This document shows, in pieces, positions 37,401 through 49,400 of a stretch of 64,000 bases of DNA. A model generated the notes under the pieces. That model did no database searches, was not told the DNA's origin, and worked only from the letters and a program-made list of their open reading frames with translations. The stretch is from positions 27,099,363 to 27,163,362 of the forward strand of contig NC_044005.1 in NCBI RefSeq assembly GCF_900496995.4. Reading direction: 5' to 3'. Each line of letters starts with the position of its first letter. The first letter of the stretch is position 1. A program made the translations under genes and the position numbers. Source of the DNA: Aquila chrysaetos chrysaetos. Lineage: Eukaryota > Chordata > Aves > Accipitriformes > Accipitridae.

Positions 37401-40400
37401 TTCACTGTTAAAAACTAAGAATGAGGGAAATTAATTCTATTAAAAAACTAGCGTTGAATTTTAGCTTCGATAAGCTCAATACCAAATGTCAGAGCCCATC
37501 ACTGTTTATGTATTAAATGACTGTTTAGGGCGCACACCCTTCAGACCTAGGACTTTGTCTCCCTCCCTATCTAGAGGGTACTTCACACCCATTAAGCAGT
37601 ATATAAATAATGCAAACACCAGTCACATTCTGTTTTAAGTTAGTAAGTCACACCTAAGAACTGTAACAATCCAAAGTACATTCTAGCACAGTTATTTCCA
37701 TACTCAGCCACAAAGGGATTAAGGGAAGTATCAATATCAATCTAAACATATCACATTAATGTGATCACATCAGTTGGTGTTTATTAGAAGCGGACGTGGC
37801 TATACACCATTCAGTTCACACAAAATAGCTCATAATCACAGCACTGAAGAAAACATTAAACTCAAGGCTGGAGGTTACAGACTCCTTAAAACTGAATTGC
37901 TTAGCATTAGATCACAATGTATGCAGCCTACAGGTCAGCTGCAGAACATCTACGGCATGCTTTGTGTGGCACACTCCTTTAGAAAGAAGCTAGGAGGACT
38001 AATTAGCTCTCCATTACAGATCAGACAAATACACTGTAGTACCCACCTCGCCCGTGGCCATAATCCACAGTTTGCTGAATTACAGGTGCTTTAGGAACCG
38101 GAGGAATAACTGGAGGAAGGGACACTGGTACAGCTGACGGAACAGAGGTGTGAACAGCAGGTACTTTCACAGGCGAGGAGACGGTTGGAGGCATCATTGA
38201 CTCCTGTTTACACAACTCGTACTCCATATTTGCTCCTTTATCCTCATTTGTGTCCCAGAGTCCATGGAAAGAATCCTCATCCCAGCGTTCCTGTTCCACA
38301 GTAGAAGGTGATGGTTTTAAAGACTGACCATGACTTGGGGTTGTAGTTGGAGTAGAAACTGGAGCATGTGGCCTTGTCATAGGTGTAGCAGGCCTTGTCA
38401 GTGGGGCACTTGGTCTTGTCACAGGGGTGGGCTGTCTGAACAACACGGGAGGCTTTATAATAACAGCAGGAGAAGCTTTAATAGCTTGGGCTTCTACTGG
38501 TGCCTCTGAAGATAGCTGAGAAGAGACCTAGATGCAGAAAGCACTTTTAATGTAGATCTGTAAACTAACCTTCTCTCATCCTCTGTAAGTCAGTAAGCAC
38601 AATGGCAATCGGTAATCAAATCATAAGCATTTTCTAGTACCTCCATCAAGATGCTACAGGTAGGAGGACAATATTTCAAGAACTGGTGGCCTGAATTAAT
38701 TTGGTGTTTGTTCACTATGTGAAGACTTAAATACTATTTATTTTCTGCTTCAAAATAACCTTACCAATTTAAGCTCCAGTAGGCCTATCTCAGTTCAAAA
38801 GTGTCTACGGTTTTATTCCCAAAGACTCCTGCTGTCTGCAAAGATTCCTGCTGTCTGTGAGGAGGCTGAAAAAGTCTGAAAGTAGGGCAGCTTGGTGAGG
38901 CACAAAAGGATTGATAAGGCCAGCTTCTTTCTGGAAGTCACTGGAAAAATTCCCAGAAAGCAGAAACACCTGGAAACCCCATAATGAAATCAACATAAGA
39001 TAAACATAAGAAATGGGGAGGTCTTGCCCAGTGGAAAAAACAAAATAAAACAGAGAACGCCCTTCATGTACCAAACACCCCTATGGAACCTCAAGTGCTG
39101 TGTCTCAAGAGTATTTTCAGCATCACAGCAGATGCCAAGTTACAGGCAGCCTTATTAGCAACACGCAACGAAACTTGCAGAATGGTTGTAGATACAGAGC
39201 TGAACTTTGTAATAGCAGTTCAAAGTCACAGCAGAAATCTGAAGGGAGGAATCCCAAGAAAGACAAGAGTTGTTTGAATATCTCTAGGCAGACAGGTGTA
39301 GTCTGAGATACTTTGTATCAAAGTTGAGTAAAGTCACTTCCTAAAGGCATCAACATACCTGCAGCTCTTGGTGGCAAAACTGTTCCATTATTTTACTTTA
39401 TAGACACTGTAAACAAGGAAGAGATCACCTAGGCAAAAAGAAAACTTGAAGTGCCTTATTCACTGCATAACACTTCTCTGGAGGGATGGAAAAACAAAGC
39501 TTGGTCTGGCTAAATGTCAGACCCAGAGGTCATCAGGGCTAAATTTATTGGTACCAGTAACTTTTGGGTTAAAATGTGTTGAAGAATAAAGACTGGGCAT
39601 CGACTCAGGTATCTCCTCCAACATACATATAACTAAACTGTTTATTCGTTCTAGGAAGGATTTATAAACCTGAGTTAACATGACTGCAGAAATTCAGTTG
39701 GTTTCTGACTGGGTACAAATTATAAAAAAAACAAATATAAGCAGCTGAGAATTGTTTCCAGAACCAACCAGGAGATTAAGCAGCAGAGGAATGACTTGCA
39801 TCACAACAGGAGATGAAGTCATGGAGGTACACAAATGTGAGCTTCCATATACTTTATGATATTCCAGAGGGTAACGAGAATTCCCAATAAAGACAGCAAA
39901 CAGAAAGCTAATGCCCACTCTGCACTGAAGTATCTCAGTTTCTGATGGACCTATCCTCAAATTTCTCTAACTTCAAAGAGGAGAGAGCTCTTAAAGTAGG
40001 AAAAGCAGAGCAAGATGTCAGAACTTAGGCGAGGAACAGGAGCCTTATGCCCCTGTTTTGGAAGAGCTCACCTATTCTTGCACATCATCCCACAGCAATG
40101 TAGGCTGTTGAACCTCATGTGCTACTGTCCCCAATGGGTCATGCTCAGAAGATATGGTGGACTGAATGAGTACAAAAGGCTTTGAAAAATCTCAAGAAAC
40201 TAAGAAGTTGCTTTGCCTCAACAGAGAATTGATGAGGTTGTAAGGGCTGCTGGGGAGGCATTCCACAGAGAAGTTTGACCATTAGAGTGTAGAACTGATC
40301 TGACATACGCATTAATAGTAATTACTACCAGCATGTTACTAAGTTAATACAAGATGAATTTACCTGAAAGGCACCCGGCCTTGTGCTTGTGTTCTGCGAT

Positions 40401-43400
40401 CTCGGAGAGTCCTGTGTGGAAATGTCAGGTTTAAACTCTTTCAACTTCTGTAGCTGTTCTTTTTGCTCTCTGCACATGAATCACAAGAAAGTGTTATCAG
40501 TCTGTAGCTTAAATGAAAAATTAAAGGAATCAATACTCACAGTGAAAACCATGTATTACACTAACATCAGGGGCCAAGTCCAAAGAAAAGGACACAGCAG
40601 GCTTTATATAGTCAATGCTGTGATTCAGAAATCCGTTTCACATCCACCTAACCATGGAGGTATTTAGTGCATTAGCTCTATCCTTTTTTGATCACAAGTT
40701 TCCCCTGCGACATGCAGTTATGCTTTTGTGCTTAGCCAGAACCATTCCACTTTGACAGTAAAGAGCAAAGCTGGATTTTTAGCCTCTGCCAACACCTTCT
40801 GCAAACAAGAAGCCCATTGGAAATGAGTGCATAAGTGCTCCGGCTCACATGCTAACAGGATTGAGGCCAAAGCACAACGGAGATTCCAATACTTAAAAAC
40901 CAAACGGTAATTTTAACTTTTGTTTCCTTGTTTTATGTATCAATGCTATGTAATATACAACCAGTATATAAGCTATGGAGCAGAGATCAGGACCAGCAGT
41001 GAATACTACAACCACTGGATTACAAAGTTCTATTGAATATGATTTCCTTTCCTTTCAGTTTTTGTTAGCATTTTTTTAACTAGGTTTTTTTATTGCTAAT
41101 AACTCTTTGTTCATATTAATTGTGTGTATTAAAGTAGCTCCCAAAGAAAAACTAAGAATGGGATTCCTCTGTACTAGACACAACAGAGACCATCCTGACT
41201 AGCAATGCATCTGTCCAGTGGCCAGCACAAGGGGAACTTGGCTCACAGGAAGGGATCCCAAGTGCTGCATTAGTACAAAGAATAAACTGAGCAATTGCTA
41301 GCACTTATGACTTCTTTACACCTGGCTTAGGAAAAATACACCAGATGGCAAATACAGAACAGCATGCAGCTCAGAGTATGCTGTTTTATACACAATAAAA
41401 GCAAAGCCAGATGAAGGCTTTACCTTTGAGATGAAAGCAGTTATGCACCACACTACTGGTATAACTCTTTGTTCAAATAAAAAAAAAAAAAATCATAAGC
41501 AGTCTCCCTCAAAGTTGTTCCTACTGTTCAGACTGGGGTCACCTGCATATAAGAACCTGATGAGAAGTATCAGTGTAACTAATTTTAAGATTACCCCCAT
41601 ATTCAATTAAAAATCAGTATCAGCAGTATCATGTTTATATTTCCCCTTTCTACTGGATTAGAAAGAGGTATATGTATCTACTTTCTTATAAAAAACATTT
41701 TAGTTCCTATGTTTAAGTATTTCAGCCCTAATAAATTACTCACTTAAGTAGTGATTCACAAACTATGGTCCTTAGCTTAAGTCCACTGGCTTGCAGCTAG
41801 TCACATTAAACAGCAAAGCATATACCTGGCAACCTGAGGCAATGGGAAAGTCAGGAAGCTGAAAACAATCTGTTGCTCCGAACTCTTGGATTAATCTAAT
41901 TGCAATGAAAGATTAAATTATTCAGAAAAAAAGTTCTCCCTTCCTTTTTAAAAATCATTTTTCTTGCATTTTGGCATGCAACTAAGGCCCTCCATATGGG
42001 ACAGATGCTTAGCAATCTTATGAGTCTGAAAACAAAACAGCTTCAAGAAAAGTGCAAAATGTCTCTGTTATCTTTCAACATGGTTTAATGTAAATGCAAT
42101 AATGATAACAAAACATTCATTTTAATTGCCCATTATTTTAGCATATGTATTGGGTTCGTGTGGCAACTTTTGGTACCTGGGGGGTTACAGGGGTGGCTTC
42201 TGTGAGAAACTGCTAGAAGCTTCCCCTCTGTCTGACAGAGCCAACGTCAGCCAGCTCCAAGACAGACCCGCCGCTGGCCAAGGCCGAGCCCATCAGCAAT
42301 GGTGGCAGCGCCTGTGTGATAACGTATTTAAGAAGGGAAAAAAAGTTGCTGCAACACAGAAACTGCAGCTGGAGAGAGGAGTGAGAACGTGTAAGAGAAA
42401 CAACCCTGCAGACACCAAGGTCAGTGAAGGAGGCGGGGGAGGAGGTGCTCCAGGTGCCGGAGCAGAGATTCCCCTGCAGCCCGTGGGGAAGACCATGGTG
42501 AGGCAGGCTGTCCCCCTGCAGTCCATGGAGGTCCACGGTGGAGCAGATATCCACCCGCAGCCCATGGAGGACCCCACGCTGGAGCAGGTGGATGCCCGAA
42601 GGAGGCTGTGACCCTGTGGGAAGCCCACGCTGAAGCAGGCTCCTGGCAGGACCCGCGGATCTGTGGAGAGAGGAGCCCACGCTGGAGCAGGTTTTCTGGC
42701 AGGACTTGTGACCCCATGGGGGACCCACGCTGGAGCAGTGTGCTCCTGAAGGACTGCACCCCGTGGAAGGGACCTATGCTGGAGCAGTTCATGAAGAACT
42801 GCAGCCCGTGGGAAGGACCCACGTTGGAGAAGTTCGTGGAGGAGTCTCCTGTGGGAGGGACCCCACGCTGGAGCAGGGGAAGAGTGTGAGGAGTCCTGCC
42901 CCCGAAGAGGATGAAATGGCAGAGACAGCCTGTGATGAACTGACTGTAACCCCCATTCCCTGTCCCCCTGCACCGCTCAGGGGGGTAGGTAGAGAATTCG
43001 GGAGTGAAGCGGTGCCCAGGAAGAAGGGAGGGGTGGGAGGAAGGTGTTTTAAGATTTGGTTTTATTTCTCATTACCCTACTCTGGTTTGATTGGTAATAA
43101 ATTAAGTTAATTTTCCCTAAGTTGAGTCTGTTTTGCCCATGACAGTAATTGGTTGAGTGATCTCTCCCTGTCCTTATCTCGACCCATGAGCCTTTTGTTA
43201 TATTTTCTCTTCCCTGTCCAGTTGAGGAGGGGGAGTGATAGAGCAGCTTTGGTGGGCACCTGGCATGCAGTCAGGGTCAACCCACCACAGTATAATATCT
43301 TGTTTACGAAATTAAACCCCTGTCTTTACTAGGCACCAATCCTTAGATGTCTCTCAGAAACTCATGAATAGGATGAACCACATGAACCTCTGTCTTCAAG

Positions 43401-46400
43401 AAACTTCCTCTCTTCTCTACAATCTCCTCTGAAAAATTTCATTCACTGAAATAGTCAAAGAAACTCTTCTTTTTTCTTTTTTTTTTTTTAAAAAAACATT
43501 TAATGCACCTAAACCCATGCACCAAATTGCAAAGATAGCATTTGGACAGATGATATGTGCTCCATTCATTCTACTATCACTAAATTTACTGAGCCCTAGG
43601 ATGTTTCTGATGTTTAAGAGGATATTGTATTACTTATTTCAAAATAAATACCTATTAAAGCCTTAGGGAGTCTAATAGTTGCTTTCTCAAATGTGGTCTT
43701 GGTGAACTCTTGCATTCATATCCTCCTGATTGTTATCACTGCTGTTATGCTGATTCTCAGAACTAAGATCAACCAAACTTGACAAAATTATTCACTGACG
43801 ATGCTGGATTTCAAAGGAGGGAGCATTGTAAAAAGAAAAAAGAAAAAAACCCACATATGCTTTAATTGAAAAGCCGTATCCAAAAATTAAATAGGTCCCA
43901 CTGTGTGAATTAAGATGTAGATCTTGACATATAAGTATTAAAAAGCAGTTATCAACAAGCTCATTTGAGGATAACAAAAAGATTGGTCAGGTGATGTGGA
44001 CAGACATCTTCCTGGAAAGTAACAAACAGGGAATACCATATCCATGGGGAAAGGGACAACCATCTGTTTAAGAAAAGTCAATCCACAAAAGCTGTGATGG
44101 AGGTACTCCAAATAACTTGTTCCACATGAGCTCCTACTATCACGCTGTGGCGAAAAGAAATGAAGCCATTACTGCATAAATCAAGGAACGAATCAGGAAA
44201 GGAGCACCATCTCCACAGAATGGAATTCCCACCCAAAGTGACAGAACCAGGCAACTCACCTAAGCATTTTGAGCTCCTGGGCAGCCTTCAGAATTATCTC
44301 ATGCTGTCTTTGGCTAAGGACCATCACTCCTCCCAAGGACTGGTCAGAGTCCAGGTTTGAATCCGCTCCCAGCATATCAGAGGAATGTGAAGGTGGAGGA
44401 AGGGATGAATCTGAATGATCATCTAAAGACCGCAGTCTGTCTCCATCATCTGGATACCACCTATCCGACAACCGTTCCCTCTCCCAATCAGTCCTTTCAG
44501 GAAGGTAGTCTTGCTTCTCCCGCCATGTGTCATATCTCTCTGGATACTCTCGAATCCTCAGCTCCCCCCTGTCTCGGAGGTCTCTGTCATAATGATCTCT
44601 GTTCCTGTCCTCCCTCCACCTATCTTCACGGTATCTGTCCAGAGGTGGAAGAGGTGGTAATGGTGGTAGAGGGGGGATATCCAGGTCACGATTCCCCATT
44701 TCTCTGTCATCCATAGGTCTCATGTCCCAGTCTCTATCCCATTCTCTGTCTAAATCTTGATCATAAATATCTGAGGATCTTCCAGTCCTATCTAGATCTC
44801 TCTCGAGTTCCCTCTCTCTTGGTCTTTTCCAGTCATCCCACCATGAATCTCGCCTGTCGTGATCAGATGATAAAGGAGGTAGTGGTGGTAAGGGAGATAA
44901 TGGAGGCAATGAATGGTGGGGTTGCAACCTGTCATCTCTGTCATACGCATCTACAGAATCATCCTGATAATCAGAGTTGTGATCTCTCCAGTATCGTTCT
45001 CTTTCCCAGTCATCCAATCGCTCGTGGTCCAAAGAAGGGTCATCTTGACTATCTAAAGGAAATTCCTCCTGCATTCTATCATCTTCATGACCCCAAGAAC
45101 CCCTGAGTGTCTCATCTCGATGGTATGGAGGCAATTTGTCAGGATCATCTCCTAGGTGAATGGGTTTATCTATATTGCCTGTTTCAGATCTTCCTGCTTC
45201 CCTCTCCCGGCTACCTGCCCGCCTGATGGGACCCCTCTCCCGGCTACCTGCTCGCCTGACTGGGCCCCTCTCGCGGCTACCTGCCTGCCTGACAGGGACC
45301 CTCTCCCGGCTACCTGCCCGCCTGATGGGGACCCTCTCCCGGCTACCTGCTCGCCGCATGGGTTCCCTCTCCCGGCTACCCGCCCGCCGCATGGGCTCCC
45401 TCTCCCGGCTACCAGCCCGCCTCGCTGGGCCTCTCTCCCGGCTCCCTGCCCGTCCCCTGTCCCGGCTGCCTGTCCGCCCAGCTAGCTCTCTGTCTCGGCT
45501 AGAGAATACCCTCTCGTGGCTATCTGACCGTCCACCCAGTCCCCTCTCTCGGCTGCCAGACCGTCCATCTGGCATCCTCTCCCGGCTGCCTGACCGCCTA
45601 TCTGGCATCCTTTCCCTGCTGCCTGCTCTCCTGAACATACCCCTGCCACGGATGGATGCCTGCCTAGCCTGCCCTCTGCCTCTGTATACATATCCTCTGC
45701 CACGGCCATCATCCATCCTGCCCATTCCCCGGCCATGGCCATCGTCCATCCTGCCCATTCCCCAACCACCATCCATCCTTCCCATACCCCGACCACCATC
45801 CATCCTTCCCATCCCTCGGCCACCATCCATCCTTCCCATCCCTCGGCCACGGCCCATTCCCCAGCCACGGCCATCCCCCTGCCCTCTGCCACGGCCATCA
45901 TCCAGTCTGCCCTGGCCCCTTCCTCTGCTTACTGGTCCCTTGCCTCTATCTTCATGCATAAATGGCCCCTTCCCTCTGCCTTCTGGTCCAGGTAGGCCCT
46001 GGGTGCTATCTGAAGCAATCAGCTGGCCGTCTGGTGAATCCAAATCCTGATTTCCTGTTACAGGGGTTACTGCACCACCTGTTCTTGCAATACCTGACTG
46101 CAAAGCTACAGGGTTACTAGAAAGGCATGTTGATTTCTGGTTCTGAATAGGCGGAGTAGGGGCTTTGGACTCTTCTACTTGCTGGTTAGGATCATGTGAA
46201 CTCCACGTCCACTTTTTGGGAGGGTCTGAAATAGTTTCTTTGACTTCAGGTTTCGATGGCTCCTGTGGAGTGTTTGTCAGGTCCTCATTTGGCTCAATGG
46301 GACCTGCACTCTGTGCATCAGGAGTAGACTGTGTTCTGCTTACAGTCTGCTGATTGCCAGCTACGTCTGTAAAAGGTTCTTTGTTTTCTGACTGTGAATC

Positions 46401-49400
46401 TGTCTGTGACTGCTGCTGCTGCTGCTGTCCCAAATGAGGCCTGGGCCCCCTCCACCGTGGACCACCAGGTCGGGAACCATGTCCATGTGATGCATTTGTC
46501 GAAGTATAAAATTGTGCTGCTGGTCCTCGTGGGATAGTCCCCCATCTACTTGAAGACTGTCCATCTGTATTCTGTCGGTCAAAACGTGACCTGTATCCTT
46601 CTGAGCGCTGGGAGTCAAAACGAGGCCCTCTCTGTCTCGAGCCTTCAAATTTGTCATATCCTCTTCCTCGAGGTCCATCAAATCTATAGATGACATAATG
46701 GCAATTTTATTCAAATGAACAAGTCAAGTTAAAATCCTCTAAGAGTTTCATCCCCCCCCCCCAAAGTCACTTCTAACTGATGAATCCTAGTGTGCCTTAG
46801 GATCAATCCCTACTGAACCAGTGCAGAAGCACAGACACGTTCTTCAATTCAATATTGTCCACTGAAGACCAGTTTAAGTCACTTGCAGGTTATGTAACCC
46901 TAAAAGGAAATTTGGCTTAAGTATCTCAGGACTGAAACCTGACTGACACAGAAAGCTGGCACTCATTTGAAAAAAAGCTTTCCATGTTTGTTAACGGAAG
47001 TTTTGTTGCAATCAACAACTCTCGCTGAACTTTTGTTTTGATAATATGCAACAAGCCTACTTAACTATGGTGATGAATGCTATCTAGAAAAATCTTTAAA
47101 TACAGATCCTTTCAGAAAGTACAACAAACTGTGATATCGCCCAGTTCCATGCAAGATAATATGCCTAAAACAAATATATTTTTATTGCATCACTTTTAAA
47201 ATTCCTTTTGAGAGCAGTTAGAACTGCTATTCCTTGAACATGAGGAAATAGGTCAGGCAAACTAATGAATAATTTATGCAATCATATTTATCTAGAACAA
47301 ATTAAATTCGTTTTACACAAAATAGAGAACTCATGTCTGAAGTCAAGCTGCTTGGATGTTTGGGATTCACAGTTGCGTCTCACTGGATGGGGTCAGGAAG
47401 GCCAAAGTGCAGCTGGAGCTGGACTGGGCAAGGGATGCAAAAAGTAATAAGAAAGGCTTCTACAGGTACGTCAGCCAGAAAAGGAAGATCAAAGAACGTG
47501 TACCCCCCGCAATGAGCATGACTGGCAAACTGGTAACAGTGGACGAGGAGAAGGCTGAGGTATTCAACAACTTTTTTGCCTCAGTCTTCACTGGCAACGT
47601 CTCTTTCCACACCTCTTGGGTGGATGGACTGCAAGACAGGGACTGGGGGAGCAAAGTCCCTCACACTGTAAGAAAAGATCAGGTTCATGACCACCTGAGG
47701 AACATGAACATAAATAAGTCTATGGAATGCATCTTGTCAGGTCCCAGAGTCCTGAGGGAATTGGCTGATGTAGTTGCCAAGCCACTCTCCATAATATTTG
47801 AAAAGTCATGGCAGTCAGGTGAAGTCCCCAGTGACTGGGAAAAGGGAAACATTGCACCCATTTTTGAAAAGGGTAGAAAGGAAGACCCTGGGAACTACCA
47901 ACCTGTCAGCCTCACCTCTGTGCCTGGGAAGATCATGGAACAGATCCTCCTAGAAGCTATGCTAAGGCACATAGAGGACAGGGAGGTGGTTCGAGACAAC
48001 CAGCATGGCTTCACCAAGAGCAAGTCTTGCCTGACCAACCTAGTGGCCTTCTATCATGGAGCGACTACATCAGTGGACAAGGGAAGAGCTACAGATGTCA
48101 TCTATCTGGACTACTGTAAGACCTTTGACATGGTCCCCCACAACACCCCTCTCTCTAAATTGGAGACATGGATTTCATGGATGGGACTGTTCAGTGCATG
48201 AGGAATTGGCTGGATGGTTGCATCCAGAGGGTAGTGGTCAACAGATCAATGTCCAGATGGAGATCAGTGACAAGTGGTGTCCCTCAGGAGTCCGTATTGG
48301 GACCAGTACTGTTTAATATCTTCAACAATGACATAGACAGTGGGATCGAGTGCACCCTCAGCAAGTTTGCAGACAACACCAAGCTGAGTGGTGCAGTTGA
48401 CACACCTGAGGGATGGGACACCATCCAGAGGGACCTGGACAAGCTCGAGAAGTGGGCCCATGTGAACCTTGAGTATGCAAGGATAGACACAACTGAACAG
48501 AACACTGTTCTTTGATTCAGCAGGCATCACATCAACCCATCTTGAACTAATGACCAGACAGAACAGATATCGTTTTTGCAACTTGATACCATGTCAAGTA
48601 TGAAAGAAAAATATTCCAAAACCAAGATCTTGGATTAAGCCATTAGCAGGTATAAAACCACATAAAAGACACAGAACACTGGCTTTTAGAGTAGCTTTAC
48701 ATTAAGGCAGCAGGTCATCCACCTCATAAAATGAAGTTTTAAATTTGAACAAAACTGTACCTTACCAAAAGATAAAGACAGCAACCTTCAAGACCATCAT
48801 GACATAATGCAAAAGTGGCAAAGAATCCTAATGCTCAGATCCTAAGGCTCAAATCTTCATTTCTTTCCTTCTCTCTTGTTTATAACTGTTTGAATGCTAA
48901 GTAATGCTACATGTGTAGAAAACCATTGACCTGTACTTAAGACAAGCACTATCTCTCTCATCAAACTGCCATTTTGAAAAGTGCACTGAATAGGACAATC
49001 ATATAGCTGCAGAACTCTCACACTAGAAGGTAAAGTACTGGTGAACAGCTTTGAATTCTCATATCTTTCTGTCATACATGTTGGATTACAAACTTTATTG
49101 TTTCTAAAAAATAAATAGCATCTAAATTGCCAGTAATTAGCTACGTTAGTATATTCAGCTGAATATCTGAATACTTTCCTCAATCCCTTTCAGAATGCCC
49201 ACATTAAATTGCTACCACATAGAGCAACACCTGAAAAACAACCCTTCAACATTTTTGCTTTCGATTATCCTAAACCATGTTCCAAGTACCACAGACGAAA
49301 TGCTGGGAATTTAAATCACTTTTCATATAGGATCACTCTTTCAAGTGTGAGTTATCATCTTCAAACTAAGGCCAGCAAAGACATATCAAATATTTACAAC

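Larger units (their letters stand above)
40470..44259 (-). other. YLPM1 intron 5
   Basis: A 3.8-kb intron holding a solo LTR (42146-43289); the remainder is AT-rich with a T-run/A-run junction near 43470-43497. Confidence 0.7.

Noticed and set aside
42126..43110. Open frames of 90-226 residues on both strands
   Set aside because: They lie inside the solo LTR and follow its internal tandem repeats; no protein family recognised.
45191..45870. Regularly spaced repeats that could suggest a CRISPR array
   Set aside because: Units are contiguous coding repeats without spacers, in a eukaryotic exon.
45160..46050. 296-residue plus-strand open frame with [11 protein letters not shown] repeats
   Set aside because: It is the exact antisense of the YLPM1 exon 5 coding arrays; the repeat periodicity keeps it open. 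No splice or homology support.
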